Shown here piece by piece: positions 9,506-17,100 of a DNA stretch of 52,866 nt. The notes beneath the pieces are model-generated. The model was not told the DNA's origin and made no database searches. It worked only from the letters and a program-made list of their open reading frames with translations. Positions within the stretch are counted from its first letter, which is position 1. The number at the start of each line of letters is the position of its first letter. The DNA comes from Salinicoccus kekensis (GTDB lineage Bacteria > Bacillota > Bacilli > Staphylococcales > Salinicoccaceae). The translations under genes were made by a program, and so were the position numbers. The stretch lies in the NCBI RefSeq assembly GCF_900220995.1, contig NZ_OBQF01000008.1, forward strand, positions 1-52,866, in the 5' to 3' direction.

Positions 9506-10247
9506 GTTCAACAGTCTCCTTTGGGATTTCAAGATTTTTAAAGCACTGGAATATATCAGATTCTTCAACATTTAATTCTGTCTTTGTTGCAACCAATGTT
9601 TTGAAAAATTCCTCTCTGACATCACTGTCTGCATCATTCATAGCCGTTTTGATGTTCTCCGTTTGGTTCAAATCAAACCACTTCATTAAGTGTTCAAAGG
9701 AAATATCCTGTTTTAAAGCATATCCAATCGATTTTCTGATTAACGTTTCAGTGCCTGTTTTGACTGACTGCCCATTTTTCATGTTTGCTAAAGCATTCAA
9801 GTATAAATAAATTGTTTCTACATTTTCTTTCACTGCTTCTGTCATGCGCTCATACGTGTATTCAAATGCATTGTAATAATGTTCATACATCGCTTCATCA
9901 AATGTACTGGTATCTGAATTTAAATAATGATTTACACGTGATACATTGCCTGCATCATTCTTTAACAGCGATTCATTGTTAAGAATGATGTCATTGCGCT
10001 TGTGATCATCAAAATGTTCTTCAAGTACAATGATTTCATCTCCGACTTGCACCTTTTCTAAAACGATATTTTTCTCTCTTTCACTGACGATGAATTTATA
10101 CATTTTAGAATCATTTTCGCTTTCTTTTACTTCAACGACAATATGAAAAGTCTGATCACTAGATTCAAACAATGAAGATGCGATGGGTAGGCAATCCACT
10201 AACGATGCTTGGTGGATGTACGCTGTATATGCAGTATATTTTGTCAT
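9495..10247 (-). CDS. Unrecognised transfer-operon protein (250 aa)
   Basis: A soluble 250-aa protein, acidic overall, with no membrane segment. The first ~85 residues look beta-rich (MTKYTAYTAYIHQASL onward) and the rest alpha-helical. I do not recognise a family. The gene starts at an ATG behind AGGAGG, overlaps the stop of the upstream large coiled-coil gene by 4 bp and overlaps the SSB-like gene, so it is translated as part of the transfer operon. The position suggests a conserved but uncharacterised Tra component. Confidence 0.7.
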   Translation of the reverse strand: MTKYTAYTAYIHQASLVDCLPIASSLFESSDQTFHIVVEVKESENDSKMYKFIVSEREKNIVLEKVQVGDEIIVLEEHFDDHKRNDIILNNESLLKNDAGNVSRVNHYLNSDTSTFDEAMYEHYYNAFEYTYERMTEAVKENVETIYLYLNALANMKNGQSVKTGTETLIRKSIGYALKQDISFEHLMKWFDLNQTENIKTAMNDADSDVREEFFKTLVATKTELNVEESDIFQCFKNLEIPKETVEHAK

Positions 10248-12598
10248 TCTGTGTCCTCCTGATTATTAAAAATGGCATCAATCTGTGCAAGAGTGTTTTC
10301 TGCATTTTCAACTTCTTCGTCATCATCACTTTCTTCAATGACTTGCTCAAGCTCTTCTTTGATATTCATATAGTTCTCCACTTCTGCTATCCTTTCTGAA
10401 TAGTTAGGATCATTCATATATGCACTCACCGCTTGAGCTTGTTGAATGTTTTGTTGACTTAAATATTGATTCGCAACAATCATTAATATATCGTCATCTA
10501 ATTGTTCTGGATTGCCAATATTCTGATAGGCTCGCATAATCGCCTGTGATTGTCCCTGAATGATGGCCTGATAGAGTTCTGCTGTCGTATTCTCTGGTGA
10601 TTGTTCAGCTAGATAATTGATTGTCTCTGAATCTCCGTTATCATAAGCTGTTTGCAACAAGTCATCAAAACGGTTTGGATAACGTTCATAAGCTTCAACA
10701 TATTCTTCTTCATCAATCAGTTCAGCATATGTTGATTCATCATTAAAGAATAATTGAAAAGCAAACATGATAAGAACGAACAAGACGAGTACTGCCCCTG
10801 CAACGATACCGCCAATTTTTCTAACACTCATAGGAATCATGCGTTCTGCTTCCCGCTTTTTTGCTTCTGCTGTTTTTTGTTTTGCATCCACTTCAATTGC
10901 TTTCAATCGCTGTTCTTCCTGTTGATATGCCATTTCATTTTGCTTTTGTTCTAATTCCTGTGCCTGCAAGCGTTGCGCATTTGCTTCCAGTTCACGTTCT
11001 TTTTCTCTTATAGACAAGATATCTGACTGTGCTTTTTCTTTTTCAGCTTCATATTTTGCCTGCGCTAAACCTTCTTCCTGTATCATTTTTTCTTGTTGTT
11101 GCTTATTTTCAAGCTCTGTCTGCCACACTTTAATTTTTTCATCAAGCTGTCTGTATGTTTCTTCATCATACTCAAATACTTCATTATTTAATTTCTGAAT
11201 CTGTGTTTGTTGACCTAAGAGAACATAATTGTAAACATCCGCTTTCACTTTTTCTGTCAGTTCTTTTTTCAAATCTTCTTTCTTTTCTTCAAACTTTTGA
11301 TTTGCTTTTTCTTTCTCCGCGATGATTTCATTTTGAAAGCGCACTTTATATTCATTTATTTTTTCTTCTTCTTCACTGTTCTGTTGTTCTTCAAAACGAT
11401 GCAATGCCTGCTTTTGTTGTGCAACAAAATCATCATGTTCAGATTTTTTCTGTTGCTCAATTGTTTGCTTTGTCTTTTCCAATTTTTCATTCATTTTTTC
11501 TTTAAAAGGATATATAAATTGTTCAACAAAAGTTTCTCTCGTCTGCTCGTATTCTTCCAGTTTTGCATCGATATCCTGCTCATTTGCAAACAGATAGTTA
11601 TGATACTTATCGACAAGATCATGATAAATCTCAACTAAAGATTGTTCTTTATAAGATGCTAAACGTGTCTCTCTATCAAATAAAAACGATAACCGTTTAT
11701 TTTCAACAGGGTCATCGCTTTGCTTGAGAAACAAATCCCTCGATTTCACTTTTGGTAATTTAAAATCAGGAATATCAATGAGATTATCGAAAGAAATATC
11801 TTCAAAATATGGACGGGTTTCCGGCTTTTCCTGCGTTTTTTCTTCTACTGCTTCAATTGATTTATCATCTTCTGTGACTTCATTGTTTTCTGTGTCTGCT
11901 TCACTGATTTCTCGTTCTTTTTTATCGTCATCATCTGCTTCGATATCTTCTGAAACAGTCTCGTCACTGTTTTTCGATTCACTGTATTCTCTTGTTTCAT
12001 CCTCTGTTTGTGTATCTGGCACTTCTTCGCTTTTATCAAAGAGTTCTGGTTCTTTATTTTCATCCTCCAAATCCTCAAATAGATTCTCGCTACGTTCTTC
12101 CGGTTCTGAAACATCTGTTTTTTTCTTTAAAAATGTATTAACGATTGTTTCTTTTATCCTGAACTTTTTTTGCGGTTTAGAACGACTGCTTTCATTTTGT
12201 TCAGACATGATTGTCTTTGACTGCTCAATATTTTTCAAAATTTCTTCTTTATAAGCATCATCGACATTAGAATTATTGAGATATAAATCGGTTTCTACAA
12301 TTTGATGAAACCGATTTTCTGACACAAATGATTTGTCTGGTTGAACATCATATTCAAACGAACCCAACTCAACTTTTTCTTGTTTTTTTCCATCATCTGT
12401 ATCAATTATTTCTACCAAATGAAAACGAAGCTTAACAGGGTTCTTATAAGATTTTCGCACTTCATCTTCTATGTGTTTTAAATATTCATCTATGACAGCG
12501 ATGCTGTGATATTTCTTTGCATTAAGGTTTAAATAGTTAAAATGCCTTCGGTCGGCTTTTGATATTATAAGCAACTTAACTTGATAATTTGACATCAT
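10244..12598 (-). CDS. Large membrane-anchored coiled-coil transfer protein
   Basis: A 784-aa protein in four parts. Residues 1-110 form a compact mixed domain. Residues ~140-270 are extremely acidic and low in complexity. A long K/E/Q-rich coiled coil (about 330-610) follows, and then one membrane span near 618-640 (core GGIVAGAVLVLFVLIMF). The last ~140 residues are helical and TPR-like, ending in an acidic tail. The large N-terminal part is probably cytoplasmic and the helical end outside, a layout that recalls EssB-type secretion proteins; homology is not claimed. It starts behind AAAGGAG. The intrinsic terminator just upstream probably lowers its expression relative to the pilin gene. 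Confidence 0.75.
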   Translation of the reverse strand: MMSNYQVKLLIISKADRRHFNYLNLNAKKYHSIAVIDEYLKHIEDEVRKSYKNPVKLRFHLVEIIDTDDGKKQEKVELGSFEYDVQPDKSFVSENRFHQIVETDLYLNNSNVDDAYKEEILKNIEQSKTIMSEQNESSRSKPQKKFRIKETIVNTFLKKKTDVSEPEERSENLFEDLEDENKEPELFDKSEEVPDTQTEDETREYSESKNSDETVSEDIEADDDDKKEREISEADTENNEVTEDDKSIEAVEEKTQEKPETRPYFEDISFDNLIDIPDFKLPKVKSRDLFLKQSDDPVENKRLSFLFDRETRLASYKEQSLVEIYHDLVDKYHNYLFANEQDIDAKLEEYEQTRETFVEQFIYPFKEKMNEKLEKTKQTIEQQKKSEHDDFVAQQKQALHRFEEQQNSEEEEKINEYKVRFQNEIIAEKEKANQKFEEKKEDLKKELTEKVKADVYNYVLLGQQTQIQKLNNEVFEYDEETYRQLDEKIKVWQTELENKQQQEKMIQEEGLAQAKYEAEKEKAQSDILSIREKERELEANAQRLQAQELEQKQNEMAYQQEEQRLKAIEVDAKQKTAEAKKREAERMIPMSVRKIGGIVAGAVLVLFVLIMFAFQLFFNDESTYAELIDEEEYVEAYERYPNRFDDLLQTAYDNGDSETINYLAEQSPENTTAELYQAIIQGQSQAIMRAYQNIGNPEQLDDDILMIVANQYLSQQNIQQAQAVSAYMNDPNYSERIAEVENYMNIKEELEQVIEESDDDEEVENAENTLAQIDAIFNNQEDTE

Positions 12599-12634
12599 CG
12601 CTCTCCTTTCGTTTTAGAAAATAAAAAAAGGTAT

Positions 12635-12664
12635 AAAAAAAAGACAGTGCATGGTTGACTGTCT
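12635..12664 (-). terminator. Internal terminator/attenuator after the pilin gene
   Basis: The arms AGACAGT (12642-12648) and ACTGTCT (12658-12664) form a hairpin followed on the minus strand by a run of eight T. An outer pair (GGTATAAA with TTTATACC) extends the stem. It sits between the pilin-like gene and the next transfer gene, so partial termination would leave more pilin mRNA than downstream mRNA. Confidence 0.8.
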
Positions 12665-12701
12665 ATCATTTATACCTGACAAATACTTTATTCATTTTAA
12701 T

Positions 12702-12995
12702 TTAGAAGCTCGCTTGACTGGCGACCCATGATGCAAGGGCATCTGCGGCAAATATTAAGATCAATCCGACTGCCACACCGATGATCAAACCTTTTGCCAT
12801 CCGAGGCCCTTGTTGTCCAGCGACCATCCAAACAATGCCTGCAATAACTAGCACTAAAGCGCCGAGGGGCACACCAATTGTCACCAGACCACTAGTAATA
12901 TTTTCAATGGTACTTGTTGTTTGATTAATAGCTCCAAGCGACATAGATTGTGCATAGTAAGTTAAAAATTGAAACATACTAAAAAGGGGTTGCAT
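12702..12995 (-). CDS. VirB2/TrbC-like pilin or channel subunit
   Basis: A 97-aa protein with an N-terminal hydrophobic stretch, then two strong membrane segments (about residues 36-58 and 68-90) separated by a short basic loop with GPRMAKG. This two-span layout is that of VirB2-type pilins. The start codon overlaps the stop of the preceding small gene (TAATG), with AGGGGGT upstream. Placement near the head of the operon and a terminator directly after it fit a protein needed in excess. Confidence 0.72.
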   Translation of the reverse strand: MQPLFSMFQFLTYYAQSMSLGAINQTTSTIENITSGLVTIGVPLGALVLVIAGIVWMVAGQQGPRMAKGLIIGVAVGLILIFAADALASWVASQASF

Positions 12996-13225
12996 TATTG
13001 ATTACCCCCTAATTTATTTGAGTTACCTGCTGTTTTTTCAGCATCAGAAATAATCATATCTATAACCTTTGATTCGATAAATTGATCTTCCCACTGTCTG
13101 TATTCTTTATCTTTCTTCATCAGCATCAGCATATGATTCTCTAATTGTTCTGCTTTCCATTTCTCAAAATCCTTATTGGTTTTTGTTTCAACAATGTCTT
13201 TTAATTTTTGTTTTGTCAGTTGCAT
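12995..13225 (-). CDS. Small charged protein at the head of the transfer operon
   Basis: A 76-aa hydrophilic, helix-prone protein rich in K, E, M and D, with no membrane segment or known motif. It is the first gene of the secretion operon. It has AGGAG about 13 bases upstream of its ATG and a one-base overlap with the pilin-like gene. I do not recognise it. By position it could be a regulator or a small Tra component such as TrsA. Confidence 0.62.
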   Translation of the reverse strand: MQLTKQKLKDIVETKTNKDFEKWKAEQLENHMLMLMKKDKEYRQWEDQFIESKVIDMIISDAEKTAGNSNKLGGNQ

Positions 13226-13801
13226 TCAAATCCACACTCCTTATATATTTGGAACACCGCTATAAATGATAAACAGTTTCTTATTTTTCGAACGCCGTTT
13301 TTCTTACCCTCTACTCACGTTTTTAAAAATTTTCTCTCCTTTCATTTTTAAACATGAATCAACAACGAAGTTGCAATAAAATTATTTTGGATAGAAAGAT
13401 AGAAACCACCTCCTTGAATGTCATTCGGCATTGATTAGGTAACATTGATTCATGAACATCAACGTTTTTAAATATTATATTGTCACACTAAAATAATTTT
13501 TTGGCTGTGTAATTATCAAACCTTGTTTTTGAACGATGCTCGTTTCTTCGCATCGACCAGTACCGCTTATTTTAAAATAATTGTGGCAGTATCAAAAACT
13601 GTAATGAAAAAAGCAAAGTAACTTTGCTTTGTGTGACTGACATAACATAGCTTTTTAGCTCTTACACGACAAGAATTCACTTGCTTACTACTTCATACGT
13701 ATGTCTGCGTTTGAGAAGCGTGCGTATCTGTATTCATTTTTCAATGTACAGCCCTATTGTGAAAATGATATTCACAAATCATTGCTACCTAATCTTTAAA
13801 T
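13226..13801. other. Intergenic region upstream of the transfer operon
   Basis: This 576-bp stretch has no convincing long gene. It contains the terminator of the next gene (13605-13630), an inverted repeat with arms CGATGC/GCATCG near 13535-13555, and a TGTGAA/TTCACA inverted repeat near 13757-13777. A TATAAT-like element on the minus strand (13475-13480) has no good -35. Two good Shine-Dalgarno sequences on the minus strand (near 13410 and 13337) are followed only by very short frames. The long leader suggests post-transcriptional control of the transfer operon. Confidence 0.5.
13605..13630 (-). terminator. Terminator of the 106-aa gene
   Basis: A 10-bp perfect stem (13610-13619 with 13621-13630, arm AAAGCAAAGT) continues on the minus strand into six T. 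It lies about 170 bp after the stop of the gene ending at 13802. Confidence 0.75.
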
Positions 13802-14122
13802 TCATTTCTTAACTATTTTTACACGTTTCAAACATTCTTCGTTATGATCTTTCTTGCAGATGACATTTCCCTTTTGATTTTTTGCTCGAATAATTTTGTG
13901 ATAACAATCTCTGATTTTAACGATGTTATGCTCACTAATATTTTTTAAATTTGATAACTTTCTCGGACGAATAATTGCATAACCTTCACCGAGATTGATG
14001 TAGTGTTTTCTGTCTTGTGTCATAAATGAGTATGCTTGCTTTTCAATGTCTTGAAGAGAAAAATATTGATGATGCATTACAACTAACTTAAATCTTTTCG
14101 TATCATACGTTTGATTTGTCAT
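13802..14122 (-). CDS. Hypothetical basic protein (106 aa) behind an attenuator
   Basis: A basic 106-aa protein without membrane segments. The C-terminus has two closely spaced cysteines (VICKKDHNEECLKR) that might bind metal. I do not recognise a family. The start at 14122 gives a 9-base spacing from AGAGG; an in-frame ATG at 14131 is too close. The gene has its own minus-strand promoter (14251-14278), a leader hairpin with a T-run immediately before the ribosome site, and its own terminator. It is therefore an independently controlled unit between transfer and replication genes. Confidence 0.6.
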   Translation of the reverse strand: MTNQTYDTKRFKLVVMHHQYFSLQDIEKQAYSFMTQDRKHYINLGEGYAIIRPRKLSNLKNISEHNIVKIRDCYHKIIRAKNQKGNVICKKDHNEECLKRVKIVKK

Positions 14123-14142
14123 AATATGCAACCTCTTTTCTC

Positions 14143-14197
14143 AAAAAAAATGTGGATTGCACCAACTACTTTTCACAGTTAGTTTGCAACCCACATT
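14143..14197 (-). promoter_or_regulatory. Leader attenuator hairpin of the 106-aa gene
   Basis: On the minus strand a long imperfect hairpin (arms AATGTGG-TTGCAA-AACTA and their complements) ends in eight T and is followed within about 10 bases by the AGAGG ribosome site. As drawn it would terminate transcription before the gene. A regulator, antisense RNA or translation would be needed for readthrough. No alternative pairing was resolved. Confidence 0.7.
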
Positions 14198-14250
14198 TCC
14201 TCTTTATATTGAGAGTATGTAAATGTCTAGCTTGATAAGACATCATACAT

Positions 14251-14278
14251 ATTATAATATAAATAAGAGGGAGCTCAA
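14251..14278 (-). promoter_or_regulatory. Predicted promoter of the 106-aa gene
   Basis: Minus-strand -35 TTGAGC (14273-14278), 16-bp spacer, -10 TATAAT (14251-14256). It would start the leader RNA carrying the attenuator. Confidence 0.6.
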
Positions 14279-14400
14279 TTACTAATGTGCTAGTAGTTGA
14301 TGAAATACCAACAGTTGTTGGCGCAACTGTTGATTCCCTTTATATTCACTTTTTTAGTTTGGCGGAGTGCATCGTTGATGTACTCCGTTCATCGTTTAGT

Positions 14401-14889
14401 TTACTCTGCTTCAACTAAAAAAATATCATCTTCTTCTGTTGCTGAAGTAAAATCAGCTTCGTAATCCTTACTTAATACATATATATCTTCTTCTTCATTC
14501 ACTTTGTAATCTCTTAATACTATCCCACTTCCAGTATCTTCGATCAGAAAGCTGTTGTCATTTGAATTACTTAAATCATACGAATTATTCGAAGGGAAAT
14601 TACCAAAAGTAATCTTTTTCATAGGGTCTTGCCCTTCTACTTCAACAGACTCTTCGCTAATTTGATAAGTTACTGATTCAGGATTATCTTCTCTAACGTA
14701 CCATGCGACATCGGCTCGTCCATCTTCAAAAAAAGTAATTGAATATTTTCTTTCATTATCGATTTCGATATAGTGGATTTCATCTTGAATACTTTCTATT
14801 GCATTAGCATTTGATGTACTACAAGCCGAAAGAAAAATAATTATCGTGGTAGAGAAGAATAGAATGAGCTTTTTACTGATAAAATTCAC
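14401..14889 (-). CDS. Putative lipoprotein (about 160 aa)
   Basis: The protein starts with lysines, a hydrophobic stretch and the lipobox LSAC, so it should be lipid-anchored on the outer face of the membrane. The mature part is acidic and unrecognised. The start is problematic. A good AAGGAG is followed after eight bases by ATC (14880), not by a standard start. The nearest standard codon, GTG at 14889, overlaps the ribosome site, and the ORF to an ATG at 14964 runs into the upstream gene. Either ATC is used, or the start has been mutated. It is probably in an operon with the gene ending at 14894. Confidence 0.62.
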   Translation of the reverse strand: MNFISKKLILFFSTTIIIFLSACSTSNANAIESIQDEIHYIEIDNERKYSITFFEDGRADVAWYVREDNPESVTYQISEESVEVEGQDPMKKITFGNFPSNNSYDLSNSNDNSFLIEDTGSGIVLRDYKVNEEEDIYVLSKDYEADFTSATEEDDIFLVEAE

Positions 14890-14893
14890 TCCT

Positions 14894-15151
14894 TCAATTT
14901 GATATTTTTTTAATCTCGAAACTACGGACAGCTTCTTTTTTGATTCTCTGATATTTATTATCAAAAAGTAATTTTAGAATATACCAATAATCTCCATCCT
15001 GATCAATCATACGCGCCGTATAAACCTTTCCTCTGTTGTTTGTGACGAGAATAGCATATTGATTATTGTCTATATCACTATTCAGATAATCATAAAACAA
15101 CAACAACTCATTTTCTGACACAACTCCTACTTCAATTTTTTTTTTAGTCAT
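14894..15151 (-). CDS. Hypothetical protein (85 aa)
   Basis: An 85-aa soluble protein that looks beta-rich and has a basic C-terminus. I do not recognise a family. It starts with ATG behind AGAGGAAG. A good promoter (15172-15200) lies directly upstream, and the lipoprotein gene follows within a few bases, so the two form an operon. Confidence 0.6.
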   Translation of the reverse strand: MTKKKIEVGVVSENELLLFYDYLNSDIDNNQYAILVTNNRGKVYTARMIDQDGDYWYILKLLFDNKYQRIKKEAVRSFEIKKISN

Positions 15152-15171
15152 TGATAACTTCCTCTACAACT

Positions 15172-15200
15172 ATTATAACAAATAAGTAAACTATGTGCAA
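15172..15200 (-). promoter_or_regulatory. Promoter with two direct repeats before the 85-aa gene
   Basis: Minus-strand -35 TTGCAC (15195-15200), 17-bp spacer, -10 TATAAT (15172-15177). Two copies of TTTACTTATTTG (reading minus, at 15179-15190 and 15198-15209) flank and overlap the -35, as expected for a repressor or iteron-type binding site. A related TTACTT/AAGTAA palindromic run lies at about 15230-15260. Confidence 0.65.
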
Positions 15201-15267
15201 ATAAGTAAATAAGTTGTTTTTAAGAATAAAAGTTACTTAAAATATTTTAACTTACTTATGCAAGATA

Positions 15268-15293
15268 GTTATGCTTGTTTGTACAAGCATAAC
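15268..15293. repeat. Perfect inverted repeat downstream of rep
   Basis: Arms GTTATGCTTGT (15268-15278) and ACAAGCATAAC (15283-15293) with a four-base loop. It lies between the rep stop (15370) and the next promoter, without a T-run. It may slow transcription or bind a dimeric regulator. Confidence 0.6.
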
Positions 15294-15369
15294 AAAGCAG
15301 TATAAACCTAGTAAAGAAAATTCTCAAAATTTAATAAACAAATCACAATAACTCTTGTTACTGAACTAT

Positions 15370-16422
15370 CTAGTGATTTTGAATTCTATTGATCCATTCC
15401 TGCACTTTCTTATGCTTGCCGAGACTTACTTCGTACATATCCTGTTCAATGATCTCCTGCATACTTTCTTCGGCATATTTTCTAAAATAATTTTGAATTG
15501 AACGAGATATATAACGAGACATATGAGCGATTGAGACATTCTCATATTTAGCTTTCTGAATCATTCTGTTTAATATCTGACTAATTTCGAATTCATGAAA
15601 CTCATAAGTGAAATCCAATCTCTTTTTCATGTCTGCATATTCTCTAGAAACAGCACTTTTCGCTTTGTTCGATATATCCATCAAGAGTTTTGCATCTTGA
15701 TAATTTAATTGCTTTAATTCCATCTGAAGCTTTTCTGGATATTTGTTAAAAGAAAAATTTTTCTTGTGTTGTTCTTCAGAAGACTGATTAACCTTATTTT
15801 GTGAACGGTGATTTGCATTACTTGAATGACTTGTTTGTTTTTCAGAGTTATCGTTCTCTTCCAAGTTATACATGTTATTCAAGTTATAGTAAGTCTTATT
15901 ATTATTAGTCTTAATAGAATAGTTCTTATTAGATAATGATTTCCACATTTCTTGATGTGTGATAGTCACATTTCTTGATGTGTGATTATCATGATTCCTG
16001 AAGTTTGATTCTCTCGCCTCGGTGTCATGATTATCATTAGTCCTTGTCATATCAGTTATTTCAGACGTTTCTTCTGTTAATTTTGGTTCTAACATGTAAA
16101 TTTTGTTTGGTTTGTTAAACCCTACTCGTTCTTCTTCGAGCAGGCCGAATTGTTTCAGTTCTCTTTTTAATTTTGTCGCTTTTTGGTTCGCACAACCAAG
16201 AACATCACATATTTCTGCAATAGTAAAATGAAGATAGATATGTCCGTTTTTATCTATCCAATTATTCTGTTGTGACAAATAAAAACGATCTCTGAATAAC
16301 GTATATGCTATTTTTGCAGAGTCTGACATCTGTTTTAAACGATCATCTTTAAAAAGAAATTTATAAAGTTTATAAAAGGTTTCTTGATTATATTTTTGTG
16401 CTGATATTCTCTGGCTCTCCAT
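15370..16422 (-). CDS. repA: RepA_N-family plasmid replication initiator
   Basis: A 350-aa initiator of theta replication. The N-terminal ~110 residues carry the RepA_N winged-helix domain. A polar, Asn/Ser-rich linker (about 120-225) and a helical C-terminal domain follow, the usual division for staphylococcal multiresistance plasmids. In this family the origin commonly lies in the coding sequence near the linker; that is known of the family, and no iterons were resolved here. The start at ATG 16422 has GAGGTG six bases upstream; a GTG lies nine bases earlier. It follows a smaller RepA_N-like gene by 11 bp and is controlled by the leader RNA described at 16783-17074. Confidence 0.88.
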   Translation of the reverse strand: MESQRISAQKYNQETFYKLYKFLFKDDRLKQMSDSAKIAYTLFRDRFYLSQQNNWIDKNGHIYLHFTIAEICDVLGCANQKATKLKRELKQFGLLEEERVGFNKPNKIYMLEPKLTEETSEITDMTRTNDNHDTEARESNFRNHDNHTSRNVTITHQEMWKSLSNKNYSIKTNNNKTYYNLNNMYNLEENDNSEKQTSHSSNANHRSQNKVNQSSEEQHKKNFSFNKYPEKLQMELKQLNYQDAKLLMDISNKAKSAVSREYADMKKRLDFTYEFHEFEISQILNRMIQKAKYENVSIAHMSRYISRSIQNYFRKYAEESMQEIIEQDMYEVSLGKHKKVQEWINRIQNH

Positions 16423-16433
16423 GACCTTCACCT

Positions 16434-16769
16434 CTAATTTATTTGTTTGACGTATATTTTGTCGTATTCAGAAATGCCACCGCGCACAACACTGATCAGA
16501 TCGTAAGCAACGAGTTCTTTTTTTATTTTTGCAATCTTGTACGTACTGCAATTTAAAATAATCTGCAAGTCTTTGACGGGAGCAATGACATATAAACTGC
16601 CCTCGTCATCCACCCAGCCGGCCGTCTCGGATAAGTTCATTGTTTTATCAAGCAATATTGTATAAAGTAAAATGCTGTCACTGTCTAAATCTTTATAATC
16701 TTCATCAATAAAAAAAAGTTTAGGCATCAAGTAAAATTCATTAGAAATGTTTTTATATTCCTTGGTCAA
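16434..16769 (-). CDS. Stand-alone RepA_N N-terminal domain protein
   Basis: A 111-aa protein whose whole length resembles the N-terminal domain of the RepA encoded just downstream. Shared features include the run D-S-D-S-I-L-L-Y-T-I-L-L-D near residue 30, a W-V-D-D-E-G-S-L-Y strand and a helix with K-I-K-K-E-L. It lacks the C-terminal half. The start is TTG at 16769, eight bases after GGAGG, directly behind the leader attenuator. It could be a regulator or a partner that mixes with full RepA. A degraded initiator is possible but less likely, given the intact frame and tight coupling. Confidence 0.7.
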   Translation of the reverse strand: MTKEYKNISNEFYLMPKLFFIDEDYKDLDSDSILLYTILLDKTMNLSETAGWVDDEGSLYVIAPVKDLQIILNCSTYKIAKIKKELVAYDLISVVRGGISEYDKIYVKQIN

Positions 16770-16782
16770 AATAATAACCTCC

Positions 16783-16829
16783 AAAAATAAAAAACTCCTA
16801 AAAATCCTTTTATGAAAAGGTTTAGGAGT
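16783..16829 (-). promoter_or_regulatory. rep leader attenuator
   Basis: A 9-bp stem (ACTCCTAAA 16794-16802 with TTTAGGAGT 16821-16829) contains an inner CCTTTT/AAAAGG stem. It is followed on the minus strand by a long T-rich run and then the GGAGG of the first rep gene. A competing upstream segment (16898-16918) can pair with 16822-16842, so the two folds exclude each other. This is a transcription attenuator. Confidence 0.82.
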
Positions 16830-16851
16830 ACACTAATTCATTGTTTATATA

Positions 16852-16880
16852 TTTACATTGCATGCACGATAGTATATAAT
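16852..16880 (+). promoter_or_regulatory. Promoter of the rep countertranscript
   Basis: Plus strand: -35 TTTACA (16852-16857), 17-bp spacer, -10 TATAAT (16875-16880). It points against the rep leader. Confidence 0.75.
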
Positions 16881-16886
16881 GCAATT

Positions 16887-17035
16887 ATAAACATTATAAT
16901 AAATTAGTGAATCTCCTACGGTTTTTCACTATTTTAATTCAAACAGCGCATTCAATGTTAATGATGCGTAAAACGTTGGGGAACGTTTGGATTTCAAGCA
17001 TTCAACTATTACCAGTAGTTGAGTGCTTATTTTAT
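16887..17035 (+). ncRNA. Antisense RNA (RNAI-like) to the rep leader
   Basis: A predicted ~150-nt RNA runs from the plus-strand promoter to an intrinsic terminator with arms 16996-17008 and 17016-17028, followed by TTATTTTATTT. One G-U pair in that stem is valid only on the plus strand. Internal hairpins include AGTGAA/TTCACT near 16906-16930 and AAACGTT/AACGTTT near 16972-16988. It is fully complementary to the rep leader between the rep promoter and the attenuator, the arrangement known for RepA_N plasmids such as pSK41. Confidence 0.72.
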
Positions 17036-17046
17036 TTCTTGTGTCA

Positions 17047-17074
17047 ATTATAGCGATTCTTCGTATAATTACAA
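17047..17074 (-). promoter_or_regulatory. Predicted rep promoter
   Basis: Minus strand: -35 TTGTAA (17069-17074), 16-bp spacer, -10 TATAAT (17047-17052). It gives a leader of about 250-270 nt before the first rep gene, covering the antisense target and the attenuator. Confidence 0.62.
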
Positions 17075-17100
17075 ACAGAAATTTGAAAATCGTTCGACGA

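Noticed and set aside
11724-12254. A 176-aa plus-strand frame rich in serine
   Set aside because: It is the mirror of the acidic low-complexity region of the 784-aa transfer protein (GAA/GAT-rich codons read as Ser/Phe).
13381-13440. A possible short hydrophobic toxin peptide after a strong GGAGG on the minus strand upstream of the transfer operon
   Set aside because: It would need an ATC start, is only about 13 codons long, and has no clear antisense RNA or terminator typical of type I toxin-antitoxin loci.
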